Assembly (NCBI GenBank): GCA_019914945.1
Contig: CM034105.1
Coordinates: 11,036,001 to 11,100,000, forward strand
Length of the DNA stretch: 64,000 nucleotides
Origin: Typha latifolia
Lineage: Eukaryota > Streptophyta > Magnoliopsida > Poales > Typhaceae
Reading direction: 5' to 3'
Position numbers and translations under genes: made by a program
The notes under the pieces: model-generated
The model's input: only the letters and a program-made list of their open reading frames with translations
What the model was told of the DNA's origin: nothing
Databases searched by the model: none
Shown here: positions 12,261 to 25,493 of the stretch, piece by piece
Numbering within the stretch: position 1 is the first letter of the stretch
Layout: the number at the start of each line of letters is the position of its first letter

Positions 12261-14240
12261 CAATCACACTACAATTGTGGGGTCTGAGAGAATCTATGGA
12301 CTAAGAAAAATTAATGAGCAAGTGACAAAAGACCACCCAACGATTTTTCTATTTGCAAAAAGGGTTTCGAATGTTGGATGACATACATTTTCTCGCTGTT
12401 CCAAGGAATCCAAGATTCGATTTTTGGTGGGGGTGCCAAATTTGTATATGACACCTTAATTTGTTATGTATTTATGATTTACACCCTACGGTCGGATCAA
12501 CTGTGCAGTTTTTTTTTTTATCAAATTAGCCCTCCAAAAATATTTGATTCTTTTTTGTTTTGTTTTCATACATCTAAAATTTATGTACAAGATTAAGTGA
12601 GTTAGAAAATCGCTGACTAAGATAGAGATTTTTCAAACATCGACGACTTATATGAAAATTTAAAAACCAGTAAAAAAAAAATTTATATTTAGTAATTTTT
12701 TTTAGCAATTTTAAGATGAATTAGACACCGGATAAAAAGTTTGAGAGATTTAAAATAATCAAAAACTTTTTTATTGCCTATTAAATATACCAATATGCCT
12801 TTACTTTATTCTTTTCTTCTTTAGCTAGAAATATCATGTGAGAAAGGAGGGGAGAGAGCACATCATAAATAGAAACAAAAAAAAAAAAAAAGAAGCTTGA
12901 TTTCAACCTCTCTTCCTCACTATTGTTTTCAATCTCCCTCAATATCTCTTCTCCACCCATTTGAAATCCTCTGGAACTATATCTTACTTCTTTAAAATTG
13001 TTTGGTATTTTATTGATTAATTATTATTATATTTTAGATTGTAGAGTTGACAGAGGTTTTTAATATCAAAGTAAGTTTAAGTTGGTTAAGTTATCTAATA
13101 AGTGCAAAAGGTTAAAAAAAATTAAATCTTGGAGACAGACTAAAAGGTGAAGACATTTAATTTAACTCAGGTTGTGTGAATTTAATATTATATGAAGCCA
13201 GACAAAAAGGATGCCTGAAGTTAGATTGCTTGACAGAGAGTTTATAATTTTTATAATATAAAAATATATTCCAACCTAGAACTAAGCCTACATGCCAATG
13301 GCATGATACATAAGTGATGTTGTTCTACAATAATCTATTACAAGAGTTTATTATTGGGATATTTACATTAAAAAAGTTTTTAATTTTTTTGCATCTCTTA
13401 TATATATTATACGCGTTTTATTATTAAAAAAATATGCACCTATCGAAATAGATTATTACTCAAATTTAATAGAAAAAATGGGTCTTTTACACTATAATTA
13501 TTTTATCTAAAAATAAAAAATATTAATAAATTCAACATCTTCTCAACACTTTATGTGTAACAATATAAAAAGAAACTAAGACGGACCTTAGAAAAAATTC
13601 AAATAAACCTATAATAAAAGTAAAATTATTAATTTTATCAGTGTTTTAATATTAATTCTCCTCTTTCGTAATTAATTCCATATCTAAATTTCCAAATAAA
13701 CATTTTATTGATAATTTTTTTTAAAATTTAATATCCTAAAATTCCCACCGAAGACAAAACAGTTGTCCCTTATCTGCCGCCTCTGCCATTACGTCATATT
13801 CTTTCAATTTGCCAAAAACGCCCTCGTTCGTGGGCAGCAAGTTAGGATATTTAATGACGATATCACCCTTGGGGAATGAGTTAATCAATCAACTCGGCCA
13901 AAATGGATATATTAAATTGTGTCAAAACTATTCTTATCTTCTTCTATGCAAAGTAATCTAGTTTTTGTTATATATTTTTTTGTTAAGATGCACAAATGAG
14001 ATCTTGAGTTAGATTTCGTCATGCCAACCTTGTTAGTTAAATAAAAAAAATTTAAGTTATTTATTTGACTATTAAAATATCTTAAGTATAGAGTGAAATT
14101 ATTATATTCATAACCCCAATCATGGGGAGGGTCATTTTGGTCATTTTGGTCATTTTTATGACAAAGGGGTGACAAAGCTCAGGGGCATTCCAGGAATAAG
14201 CGTAAATATCCAAATAAATCTTATATATGTTCACTTTATT
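12261..14240. other. Intergenic DNA upstream of the DUF707 gene
   Basis: AT-rich throughout. From about 13,741 to 13,850 composition becomes more mixed and may be the distal promoter. A short direct repeat, TCATTTTGG, occurs twice around 14,130-14,150. No ORF with convincing splice context is seen on either strand. Confidence 0.5.
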
Positions 14241-14378
14241 ATATCTTAGGAGGAGGTGGTGTGGGGATGGAGAGAGAAAGAGAGGTAGATTTCGCTTTCA
14301 TGCAGAGCAGTAGTATCCACAGTGGTTTGCCACTCGGATAATCTACCTTTACTTTGACTCCTTTTCTTCTTCTTCCTC

Positions 14379-14379
14379 T

Positions 14380-14404
<25 letters not shown>
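14379..14404 (+). promoter_or_regulatory. (CT)n pyrimidine tract in the 5' leader of the DUF707 gene
   Basis: A CT run lies about 220 bp upstream of the start codon within a longer pyrimidine-rich leader, a common plant core-promoter or 5'-UTR element. Shorter CT runs recur in intron 1 (near 14,667-14,689) and intron 2 (15679-15716). A four-codon minimal upstream ORF (ATG at 14584, stop at 14593-14595) precedes the true start; its effect is unknown. Confidence 0.45.
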
Positions 14405-14410
<6 letters not shown>

Positions 14411-14620
14411 TTCTCCCTCCTCTTTTTGACTGGTGTGAAATAAATACGCAGAACCGAACGGAAAGCCTACGCCATTAGTCTTTCCTCTTCCCTTCCTCTT
14501 CGTCTCCCGTCTGAAACCAAAATTCTATCCTAAATACCGCTTTGCTCAATTGGGTCTCTCCCTTTTGGAGTTCTCGAAGCCTCATGGGACGTTAGAGTTC
14601 CTGAAGAGTTTTTTTTTCTC

Positions 14621-15671
14621 ATGGTGAGAGCTTTTGCTTGGCTCTGTCTTTGGTGTGCTGTTCTGCTCTCTCTCTCTCTCTCTCTCTCCCCTTGGGGCCT
14701 TCTGGGTTGTTGCGTTGCTGTTCAAATTTGAGGTTTTGAATGAATTTTTCCGTTTATGGATTCTGTTTGTTTGTGGATTATGATTGAAACTTCATGGGAT
14801 ATGAAGAAATTTATCTCATGATTATATGCAAAGTCGGCATTTTTATCACAAAGGGGTGTCGTTTCATTCAATTAGTGTTGGTAAAATTCTTTGGCCTTTA
14901 ATTTCGGATGCCCAAGAAATGATGTAAACTGGCTCAAAATTTCAAGTATTTATGTTGCATATTGTCGATTTTTGTAAGAATACTGGCCCTTTATTTTCCT
15001 TTCTTTCGACTGTTAAGAATCTGAATGATCATTTTCAAGGTATATTCTAGTTAATTTCCACTTTTATGCTCTCACTTTTTTTCTTCTTCTTGTTTCTTGC
15101 AGGGTCCTCTACTGACACATCCCTCTTGTAGAAGATTATGTTTTTACAATATCTTGCCCGCCACTATTCTTATTTTTATATTCTTCTTCGTTAGGAGCAC
15201 CTTCATCACACCTGACTATAATGAGGTAGGTAGGCTTAGAAATTCTTACGTACTGGTCCCCTTTCATCAGTGAGCACTAATACTCCATTTTTTAATTAAA
15301 ATAAGTCATAATCTATACTGTGATGTTGCTTTGAGTTATTTTTGATGTTCTGGCAAATTGTCCCTGTTCTTCCATAGTTATTTCCTTGAGAATTGAAGAG
15401 GTTAGAAAGTTAATATTTTATAGCCTCATGAATTTTACTCGAGTGATTGCCATAATTTTCATGTCTTTTGTATCTATTCCACATCAAATTTGTATCGTTT
15501 CAGCTTGATTAACCTGTCTGTTTTGGCTAAAACAAGTTAGAACCAAACTATTTGTAATAAACTGACCATTTTAAGAGAGGAGGAAGACTGAAATAGGAGG
15601 CTATATAAACTCTAGAGCATCAACATTCAGGCTTATCAAGAACTTTGTCATCTTGGTCATCAACAACATGC

Positions 15672-15719
<48 letters not shown>

Positions 15720-18700
15720 TCTCGGTGTTGTGTGTGCACTGAAAATTTCTCATAGATGGTAATATTTGTATTTTCTCCTGACTATTTTTATACTTTTGAG
15801 TTTTTTCATTAATTGACCATGATGGATAGCACAATTCTATACAGACGAATTATAACTTTATAATAGCATTTATTGAAGTACATGTTTGTTCCATTTGCAG
15901 AAATTACCAACATGGCTAACAGCTAATCCAGTAGAAACAGATAAAGTCAATTTTAGGATCACTCAGTCGGATAAATGTAAGGTTGTCTCTTGTACGCCTT
16001 TGTTTTATTGTCTTGCACAAAGTTGGTGTTCATGATGAAATTTTTGTTAATTACTTATAATTCTATTCTTGCTAATTTTAGATTCAATGCAAGCCTTTAG
16101 GGAGTGAACCATTGCCAAAAGGCATTGTAAGTCAGATATCAAACTTGGAAATGGAGCCCTTGCTGGGCTCTCCAGAAATAAAGGTTTGTTACTAATGCAT
16201 TTTCTATAGGCAGTATATCTTAAGCTTTTATTTGCTAGATGAATAACTGCCAATTAAACAAATAGCAGTGACTGCATATTATTGTATATGCTGCTATATT
16301 TATTATCTTATAGTTTTTTTAACTGCAATTGATAAAAAATGTATTTCTTATTTGAAATTGTTGGAACCCTGAAAGAGTCATCTCTTGTCAGGATTGGTAT
16401 AAGAGTATGAAGTCTAGAGTGAATTGCTTGTTATTATAAGCATTATGATATTTTATTGCTATAATACTGCTATATTGTCATTGCTGACGATTTTAATAAA
16501 TAAACGTGTACTACTCATGCTAATGTTAAAAGTAATGCTATTTTGGTTATAATTGTTTCTTACTTGCCAGTGCTAATTTGAGAGCACAAGGATGTTGCTT
16601 CCCTTTTAATATTATTCCCTACATGTCATAATTTTAAAGATCAAGTATTTGCTGTCATGTTATCTAACAATTTTCATTAAATACAGGGATATCAGAAACC
16701 CTCAAAAAGCTTATTAGCAATTCCTGTTGGAATAAAGCAAAAATATTTAGTTGATAAAGTTGTTACCAAGGTAAATAGTTGTTAACGCTTCATTTTCTTT
16801 TCTATTTAAAATTTCTTGTTTGATCTTTATTCTGGATAATCTTGTCGTCTGATTTTTTTTGTTTACTTCTATTTAGTTCCTTTCTGCTAATTCCACCGTA
16901 ATGTTATTTCACTATGATGGCATTGTGGATAAGTGGAGTGACTTACAATGGAGTCATAATGTGATACATGTTACTGCAATCAATCAAACAAAATGGTAAC
17001 TTAATTAGTAGCTTTGATCAAACTTTCCTATCATGTATTGTAGATCTCATTTTAAAAGTTAAATGTTGGGCAGGTGGTTTGCTAAGCGGTTTTTGCATCC
17101 AGATATAGTTTCTGAGTACAATTATATCTTCCTTTGGGATGAGGATCTTGAAGTGGAAAATTTTCATCCAATAAGGTATATGCTATCTCAATTTTCTAGT
17201 GTTATTATTTCAAATAAACACAATTTGTTCCAGGACCTTAGTGATCGATAATTTCTCCTCATTGAGTTAGTAGCTCGGAAAATTAGGTTTGCCCTTGCAT
17301 ATACTTTTCAGTTTGGGGCCCAAGTCATAATGTCATATGTTCTCTTTTCTTTTAGGTCTCCTCATTGAGTTAGTAGCTCGGAAAATTAGGTTTGCCCTTG
17401 CATATACTTTTCAGTTTGGGGCCCAAGTCATAATGTCATATGTTCTCTTTTCTTTTAGGTACTTAGAGATTGTTAAACGAGAAGGGCTAGAGATATCACA
17501 ACCGGCATTGGATAGTGCAAAATCTCAGGTTCATCATAAAATCACTGTTCGTCGAAGAAAAGGAGATGTCCACAGGTTTTTGTTTATATTCACAGGAAAT
17601 TACTTGTTTTTGCCTTCTGACTTCATTTTAATTGGAACAAAGTTTGTCTAGTAGGAATCTGGTTTACATTAAGTAATAGAACAAAGTACTAACAATAGTG
17701 AAAAATTGTTGTTTGTAATTTTGTATAAGCAGAAGGTTTTACAAGTTAAATGGTGGTGGGAGATGTTTTGGAAACAGTACTGGCCCTCCATGCACAGGGT
17801 TAGTCTTTCTTCTGACTATCTATGACTATACTTTTGCTGGTGATGAGACTAGCCATCACATTGTAAATTTTATGCATCTTCAATTTTCTCTCGGTCTTAA
17901 CATGTTTACATATGATGATCTTATCATTGATATTGTTGTCTTTTTTCAATAGAATGCCAAGTGACAAGAGAAAGCAAGTAGGTGAGGGTTCAAAGTGAAA
18001 CAGAGATATATCGAGATCATGTGAACTATTTGCTAAAAGAATACTGAGCAACACCATAAATTAAGTTAAATTTAATAAGCAACTATCGGAATGGAATAAA
18101 AGGTAGAATATTTCGTACATTTCAAATGATATTTTTATATTTACTAAAGTATCCTTAACTCACTGTTCTAATATGACCTTTGAGATTCAGCAATAGTAGT
18201 TTTGGACCCATTGATCTTATGAGATTCAATGTTTAAATGTTATTTTAGTGTTTTGGAGGCTTGATTTAATCCTATTTTGTTGGAAATAAGTATTTTGTTT
18301 TGTCTGTAAGCTATTTTGTAGGCGATAGAGTTAAATTATATCTGTATATCAAACAGTAAGGTGTGTATTGGTATATTTTCACAAATAAGAGGCTCTATTC
18401 GTAAATAATGAAAAGAGAGGGTTTTACTTATAATATATTCAAAATCTAGGGTGCTATTTATAGTTTTCCCTTACATTTAAACAACAAATAAGAATGATAG
18501 GATTTGAATTCAAGACCTCTTCTTTGATATCATTATAACTGATCTAACTATTCCAAAAACTTAAATTGATAAAGAATAGTAGATTTATATTTCTATTCTA
18601 ACAATATGGATGATAAAGCTTTTTTTTTTTTACTGAGAGTAGTAATTTATATCCCCCATCATTTGTCCCAACATTACATTTCTTTTCAGGTGGGTGGAAA

Positions 18701-20240
18701 TGATGGCTCCTGTATTTTCAAGAGTTGCCTGGCGTTGTGTGTGGCATATGATTCAAGTATGTTGACCGTTCCTTATGCTATATATGTGAATCTTATTATT
18801 TCCATATCTTATATTTTGTTACTATGTATAGATGATGTGCACATATATGCATATAAAAGCAAATAATTATTAGTTGAATAGCATCCCAAAATTATGAAAT
18901 TTCCTTGCTCCTTGCAGAATGACTTGATCTATGCGTGGGGTCTTGACTATAAACTTGGTTACTGTGCTCAGGTACATTCTGAATATACAAATATAGACTT
19001 GTGTATCATTTCTGGGAGATAAGATGTTTAGATGCCTTTTTACAGGGTGATCGAAGCTTAAATGTTGGAGTTGTGGACAGTGAATATATTGTTCATCGGG
19101 GAATTCCTTCTCTTGGTGGACTAGATGAAAACAAGGTAAGTTATACTAAACTCCTTATATACTTTTGAACTGAAACAATTTTGACATTCTGTTTCCCATT
19201 CTTGGCCTTTGCTAGATGTGTCTGTCTGTCACATTATCTTTTATTTGCCAATGAAAGTTTACTACTAGGATTTTGCACATGAATTCCCATTCTACTGGCC
19301 ATTTAATGTTATAAATGTAGTCCCCTGGTACAAACTGTCTGGCTGTAGGCTCTCTGTTCTTTCTGCCCTTAGATTCATAAAGCTAGCCATTGCCATCCTT
19401 CATCATGATTCATCTCTTGGTTGTGGATGGAAATAACTTTGGACATGATCTTTTTGTGTACACTTTTAATCTCCTTCCTTGTGTATCTTTTGTCTTCTTG
19501 TTGCTGATGTGTGTTATGCTGATGCTTTGAAAGTATAATGATTTTGAAATTATCCTTCCTTGGTACTTAAATTTTATGTGATTAGCTTCTCATTACCTTC
19601 CGATTTTGGGAATTATATATTTCCTTCCTATGTATTAGCTTTCCTTTTATGCATACGGCATGCCCAAAGGACAAGTTCTTTTGTCGGACTACTAGTTTAC
19701 TTTCTGTTTAATTAAAAGCTCTGAAGAACTGTTTCACAGAATTCTGTACATTTAGTTTCTGGCTTGGAGTAGTTGTTCAGTCAATATTATAATTTTGTGA
19801 CTAACTTGGCTTCTTATCTCCAAACTGGCAGGTTCCACATGGATTGAAGATCTCTAAAGAAAAGGATAGATATGCTGTAAGTATTAACTGAACATAGGTT
19901 CTTGTCAGGCTTACATATTCACAGACCATTTTATTCTGTATTATCTAGTTGCATGGTTCACATTGCACAAGTACAATTTGCTCATTAAGAAGACATATCA
20001 TTATAGTTCTTTGCTTAGATATTCAATTCAGAACTGCTACAAATGCTATGATATGATGAGCAATTGAGCAGCATAATTATCATATGATCCACTCATTCAA
20101 TTTGTTGTACTCTTTCGTAGGTGAGGTTGCGCTCATATGCCGAATTGCAAATTTTCAACAAGAGATGGCAAAAGGCCGTGGCAGATGACGAGTGTTGGAC
20201 AGACCAATATCTTGAACAAAATAAGACATCTAACGGATAA
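14621..20240 (+). CDS. DUF707 family protein, single-pass membrane anchored, putative glycosyltransferase-like
   Basis: Exons: 14621-14623 (ATG only), 15103-15225, 15901-15981, 16082-16183, 16687-16770, 16877-16995, 17074-17175, 17459-17575, 17733-17798, 18690-18756, 18918-18971, 19046-19135, 19832-19876, 20121-20240. They total 1,173 nt, giving 390 residues, normal for plant DUF707 proteins (often annotated lysine-ketoglutarate reductase trans-splicing-like, with no proven function). Residues about 17-31 form one hydrophobic N-terminal anchor, suggesting a type II membrane protein. Family signatures: CKIQCKPLGSEPLPKG (68-83), YIFLWDEDLEV (188-198, an acidic D-x-D-like patch), LGYCAQGDRS (301-310), VGVVDSEYIVH (313-323). 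The acidic patch and topology fit a Golgi GT-A-like enzyme, but that is inference. The frame is intact across all splice sites. Intron 7 carries a 103-bp tandem duplication that copies the acceptor. Two related exons lie 34-40 kb downstream. Confidence 0.93.
15679..15716. repeat. (CT)n microsatellite in intron 2 of the DUF707 gene
   Basis: About 19 uninterrupted CT units, followed by TTAATCTCGG. Confidence 0.9.
17255..17460. repeat. Perfect 103-bp tandem duplication spanning a 3' splice site
   Basis: Copy 1 (17255-17357) and copy 2 (17358-17460) read identical base for base, from CTCCTCATTGAG to TTCTTTTAGGT. Each copy ends with the polypyrimidine tract and AG of intron 7, so acceptors sit at 17354-17355 and 17457-17458. 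Only the second yields the conserved reading frame (R-Y-L-E-I). Splicing to the first would hit a TGA at 17366-17368. Confidence 0.95.
17799..18689 (+). other. Intron 9 of the DUF707 gene with possible repeat insertion
   Basis: This is the longest intron of the gene (891 bp). The part from about 18,060 to 18,600 contains GGATTTGAATTCAAGACCTC, which on the minus strand resembles a pol III B box in a tRNA-derived SINE or a similar short repeat. No A box or clear ends were found, so the identity is open. Confidence 0.3.
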
Positions 20241-20248
20241 CATATTTT

Positions 20249-20285
20249 CTCTCTCTTTTTCTTTTTCTTTTTCTTTTTCTTTTTT
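20249..20285. repeat. CT/TTTTTC microsatellite just after the DUF707 stop codon
   Basis: (CT)n followed by four to five TTTTTC units starts about 10 bp after the TAA at 20238-20240, so it should lie in the 3' UTR. No canonical AATAAA was seen nearby; AATAAT occurs near 20,352. Confidence 0.75.
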
Positions 20286-23238
20286 ATCATCCTTTCGACA
20301 TCGTATACAAAGCTCATCCAACTCTTGTAATAGTCTCTCCAAGCCATGGTAAATAATCTTAAATGGAGGTCCAAAGTTCCCTAGAGTTGCACAACAAGTC
20401 AACAAGTATGTGTGCAATAAGTGCGATCGCATAGTTCATTCTTTCTCGATGAGAGTGTGTATTATATCTCACTTTGTGTGTATGTATATATGTAACAGTT
20501 TTTCTTTGCCATAACTTCTCGATTACTTGGTGTAAAGGTTATATCTTTCTGGTAAAACATTGAAGCTTTCAGTTTTTCATATTAATTCACAAATGTTGGA
20601 AGATTGATGATGTTGGTGCATACTATCAATCTCATGAGTTAAGTTTTGTTTTTTCTTTTCTTTCCAGTATCTGTTCCTATTTTGGGGTGGGGAAGTCTCA
20701 GATACCCAATCCTCTCAAATTCTTCGTTCTACAAACAGACAGCCATATGCTGATATATATATATATATATATATATATAGTAAAATTCAGCTATTTATAA
20801 TGATAAGATGGCATATAAGGGTAAATGAGCATTTCATCTGGATACAGCATCTAACTTAGGATTTGATTTTATATTATCAGAGGAATTTAGATGCAAACTA
20901 GGTGGATAAACTAAAGTTTATGTATACTCATTACTGAGTAACAAGAATGGGAAGTTCATAGTAGAGTAATTAATTTTCAACTACCACATTAACTTTTAAA
21001 AAAGCATTTATTCATTTCATTTCTTTGCACATAGATTTGAACTTCCATGATATGCAAGTTGTAACTAAATCTTGTACTGGTATTTACAATAATTACTCAT
21101 AATTAGTGGTGGTGTGATAGAATATACACACAATATAGGGCCTTTTATCAGCATCTTGAAGTTAATGACTACTGAGACATCTAAAGTACTCATCATCCTT
21201 GGAGGAGCAACTGGAAAAACTGCAGATATTCAGATGGTCACCTTTTGAGAATCTAAATGTTATAATAACTTATAAAAGTAATATAATGTCAAAGATTTAT
21301 CATAAAATATGTGCTCAGATAAATAACACTTGAAAGCTTAAGAGTCCAAGACTGTTCAATGTGATTACATATTTGTTAAATCTATATATTTTATATAATG
21401 TTTGTGTACTTTTTGTTGCTATGACAACTAACTGAGTAATCACAATGAAAAATCCAACAAGTTTGTCTACATGCATTCTAATCTGGACTTAATTAGGACA
21501 TAATGAGGCATTTAATCCCTCAATAATACGAGTTTGAAAAGGATCAGATATCAAATGTCTTTTATAGTTGAAGAAGGATTTCAGAATACTTGAAGAAATC
21601 CATCCAGAATCTGACAGTTGAGAGCTTAGGCTTAGTTGAGATCAGAATGTCACCATAACCTTCTTCTTTTTTTACATCAACTAATCCATTAACTCTTCAA
21701 AATCCAGAAGCAGAAATCATTTATAATAAGCAACATGAAAAATGCCAAAAGCCTTAGCACTCTGATGATTAAATCAGATCTTAATAATAAGAAACAAGTT
21801 TCCTCCTGCTGTAACTAACTAATCCATAACTATTGTAGTTGGAAAGTTTGCAATATTTTTAACTCTCTTTCTGAACTTGAGATGTGTCATTTCTTTTCAA
21901 TAGAACATAAATAAAGAGATTATGTGATAAGGTAATGTTATGCAATTAATAGAATTTGACTTCTTTTTTTAATAAGTTATACTCTTCTGCCACTTTTTCC
22001 TCACAAACACACCCATATTAATAAATATTTACACTCTCTCATATGTTTACATAACATGTAAAATAACTATTAATTATCTTCTGAGAATTAGTATGACTTT
22101 TTTTTAAGATGTACTATTATGTCACTTTTGCTTTGAAAAAAAGTAGTAATAAATGTTTACTAATTAATATAGACTATGGATTACAGAAATTAACTACGAT
22201 TTATACAAACTAGGAACTAAGTAAACTAACTATGAAATTTATTAAAATACATTCAATAACTACAAAAAATACAAGTGTCCAAGAACAGTAAATTTCATAA
22301 TAAAACTACAAAATTTTAAAACATATAAGTTTTCAAAAACTGTGAATTACATAATAAAACTGCATAAATATAACTATGAATCATCTCTAGATCATTGGAT
22401 TTGAGAAGACATAAATCAACTGCCAAGTTTCCAGAATCATTTATTTATCTATATTTTAAAAGTATTCATCTTTCTCATCTCATCCTTGCTATGTTTGATA
22501 AATATTTAGGCTTTGCCAGAAGTAAATTCACACTAGGTATTAGTAACGATGAAATGAGTTCAAAAGAAAGGGTAATATTATTCAAATTGGAATTATAATG
22601 ATTTTATACTTGACAGGACATTGATGACAAGGAAATTTCCTTGCTTTTGAAACATTTAGTGGAAAATTTTGTTTAGGTTTGGCAATTGGCAGTGCAATTT
22701 GTTGGTATACATTTGTTGTTTTAGTAGCAGGTTTGACTGCTGTTGTGCTGGAATTTCATCCAAACACGTCTACTGGAACAGTAGCACGCCAGGAATGGAA
22801 ATGCTGAAGTGTTTAGCATTTTGGTCAAGAACTCTGAAAGATTATGAAATTGATGTCTAACAAAATACAGACACATTGATTAACCATAAAAGATGGGAGA
22901 AAACATTTAAAATTTCGACATTTATTTTTCAATATATAAGTTCTAAAATCTTAATAATTATCTTAATATTCTGACTGCCAAATTACTTAACACTGCTCTC
23001 TCATTCTGTTGAAAGATGAGATACTAATCACAAATCAAATTGAAGTGCCCGAGTGCAAAATATCTTTCTGACATCTGGAACACATCAGTTCTTTAAAACT
23101 ATGTACAGCCAAAGATTTACATCAGAATGACTCCCACTAATTTGACAACCATGTTGTAAATAAATCAAAGTAAAATTAAATCTCAGGTCTTTTATGAACT
23201 CTTTTCCTATTATACATTCTAGTACTCATTAAGCCTTC
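20286..23238. other. Intergenic DNA, mostly AT-rich, no confident gene
   Basis: It holds an (AT)n run at about 20754-20780. At about 22,673-22,809 (+), after a TTTGTTTAG acceptor-like motif, a short frame reads as a hydrophobic segment (GLAIGSAICWYTF onward) ending in TGA. It could be a stray exon remnant but has no partner exons. Otherwise nothing is recognised. Confidence 0.45.
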
Positions 23239-23499
23239 TCATCTTGAAAGTAATACATGCGATTCTTCCACATTCTCTTCTTGCTTCAAGGAGCGAACCT
23301 TAGCATGGGTATTGGTGATTTGGGTGCAAATTGGTGCCATGATGATAGTGTTGAAAGCTGATTCCCATGTCTTCCTCCAAAAATCCTTCTCTTCCTGAAG
23401 AAACTTCAAAAATATTTTCATATATTGACTTAACAAACCAAACCCAACAAAACTACTGACATGCTTAACTCCTCCATGAAGCCACACTCTATGAATGGC
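23239..23499 (-). CDS. Putative terminal exon of an unidentified minus-strand gene or pseudogene
   Basis: On the minus strand a strong acceptor (pyrimidine tract, then TTCCTTTGCAG) is followed by 86 open codons and a TGA. The peptide starts AIHRVWLHGGVKHVSSFVGF and has non-repetitive, protein-like composition: a hydrophobic first third, then a charged tail with EEKDFWRKTWESAF and LKQEENVEES. I do not recognise the family. No upstream exons could be joined; candidates would lie between 23.5 and 26.3 kb, where the direct-repeat copy at 25.5-26.3 kb looks like a minus-strand leader. It may be a last exon of a real gene or a transposed fragment. Confidence 0.4.
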   Translation of the reverse strand, partial: AIHRVWLHGGVKHVSSFVGFGLLSQYMKIFLKFLQEEKDFWRKTWESAFNTIIMAPICTQITNTHAKVRSLKQEENVEESHVLLSR

Positions 23500-23802
23500 C
23501 TGCAAAGGAACAAGAAAAAACAAGAAGATCAACAATAGGAAGATGGAAGCATTTCTCATTTCCTGATCCTTTTCAGTTATTAAGATATCACTCAACTGAC
23601 CACAACCAAACACATAGTTCAGCACTTCTCATTTCTTGAGGAGAATTCGGTCTTGAACATGGATTTTAGCCTGCCTGCTTTGTCATCAAACTAGCTTTCA
23701 CAATTATCAAAATGACATGTACCAGCATAGGAGACATCGACAGTTGATGATTTTCTACGGAAATTTGGTTATGATCGATTTTAATTTTGATTTATTTATT
23801 TT

Positions 23803-23960
23803 GAGGTTAATGAAGATTATTTGACTTTGCTCCTTTAAAAAAATTGGTGTGAGACCATTTTAAGGGTGGAGGTGTGAAACTCCATTACTTTTCTCCCTTT
23901 GTTTCCTCCATTTCCTTCTCATCTCCTACGTTCCGCATCACCTATCCTTCTTGACTTTCC
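23803..23960 (+). repeat. LTR-like fragment related to 36.43-36.53 kb
   Basis: The words GAGGTTAATGAA, TTTGCT and GGTGGAGGTGTGAAACTCCATT, followed by a pyrimidine-rich end, match the distal part of the LTR-like sequence near 36,430-36,530 in order and orientation. It is a partial, diverged copy without recognisable termini. Confidence 0.4.
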
Positions 23961-25493
23961 CCTTAGTTTTACCACATCATTCTTATAATTTGTCATAATT
24001 AATGATACAGCAGTTTTAATTCACTAATCCCACAACCATGTGTGTCCAAATCAAGTCATGCAAGCATGTTACTGAAATTAAATGGGCCTTGAATTGCTCA
24101 AGAACAAGCCTACCTAAATCAAAGAGTACCAAATTAAAAATACTAATCTAGTTAAGCCTCCACTGCTGTTCAATATTTAGTTGCTGATAAGATGACAACT
24201 AGCATCTGAAAAAGAATTGCAGACCTCTAGCAATGGATATGGGGAATTATTTTGTTTAGAGTTATCATAAGCAGAGAGGTAAAAGAAAAAAGATAAATAT
24301 TACAAGTTTGGAGAGAATGGAGAGTGTCATTTGAGACGTTTGAAAAGATCAGAGCACTGTTTTATGCCACAATAACTCCTATCGAGCGTCAATCCTATTG
24401 ATGCATTTGCATTAGAATTGACTGGGGTAAAAACATATAAAAACAATTGACATTAGAAAGACCGTAATCCAAATTAAGGAGGCATCAAATTTTTTGAAAA
24501 GGTAGCACAAAATATTAGTGATGACTAGGATTTTCTGTGTGTTCAAAGTTAAAATTATAGTATTTCTTAACTAATATATATTGTTATTTCATCTATCATA
24601 CTTTTTAACCCCAATGCATAGGTAATCCTAGTCATCAACAACATTCTGTGATACCCTAACCACTACTTAGTTGAAGATATGACCGATGCCAAAAGAAAAA
24701 AAATGAGAAATAATATCAACTACCCAAATGAAAACATTAAGTTAAAAGGATGCGTTGGCCAATCTAAGGCAGTATCAATAGGGGGGCAATACTTTCTAGT
24801 TCTACTACAAAATATTAATTTTGTAAGTAGTATATGTCAATACTCCATTGAATGTTTGAAAGTCGAAAGTTGCCGTAAAAAATTACACTAGCTTCCCACT
24901 TTTAAGACAGCCAGTGAAAATTGATAAATACTCAACTTCAATAGACTTGTTCCTCATGATAAGCCAATTTCTATAATTCGTTATGAAGATTTATAAAAAA
25001 GAAAATAGCAAAGTACACCTCCTGTGTTTAGAATTTGTTGGGCAACATAACAAATAGGTTAAAGCCAAATTATCACAATGAAAGAACACCTCTTCTATGT
25101 TAGGTTGGTTAGGTTCAGAATTAATACTTAATTGCTATCAATCCACTAATCCTATCAAATCCAACTAACTCCAATAAGGCTTGCATGAGAGCAGTTGTCA
25201 TAAATAACAAAAATGTATCTAATAAAGAGATACTAAAATTAAAAAGTGTAAAAGATAAAACCATGACATATTTGTCATTTCAATCAGACAACAAGTACAC
25301 CCTAGGGGTACTTTTAACAAGTAATAATACCTTTGCCACTAGACTAACCCAATAAATACCATCATTTAGTATTCATTTAACTATAAAGAGTCCTTTTACA
25401 TGAATCATAATCCAAGATAACATATAATAGACTTGCATTTCCTTAAACAGGTCGTATCAACATCACCATCCAACTTCATCCTGTAAACTAGAC

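Noticed and set aside
22669..22860. Possible hydrophobic exon on the plus strand
   Set aside because: A single acceptor-like site and a short hydrophobic stretch, with no donor-linked partner exon or family match. Kept only as a note.
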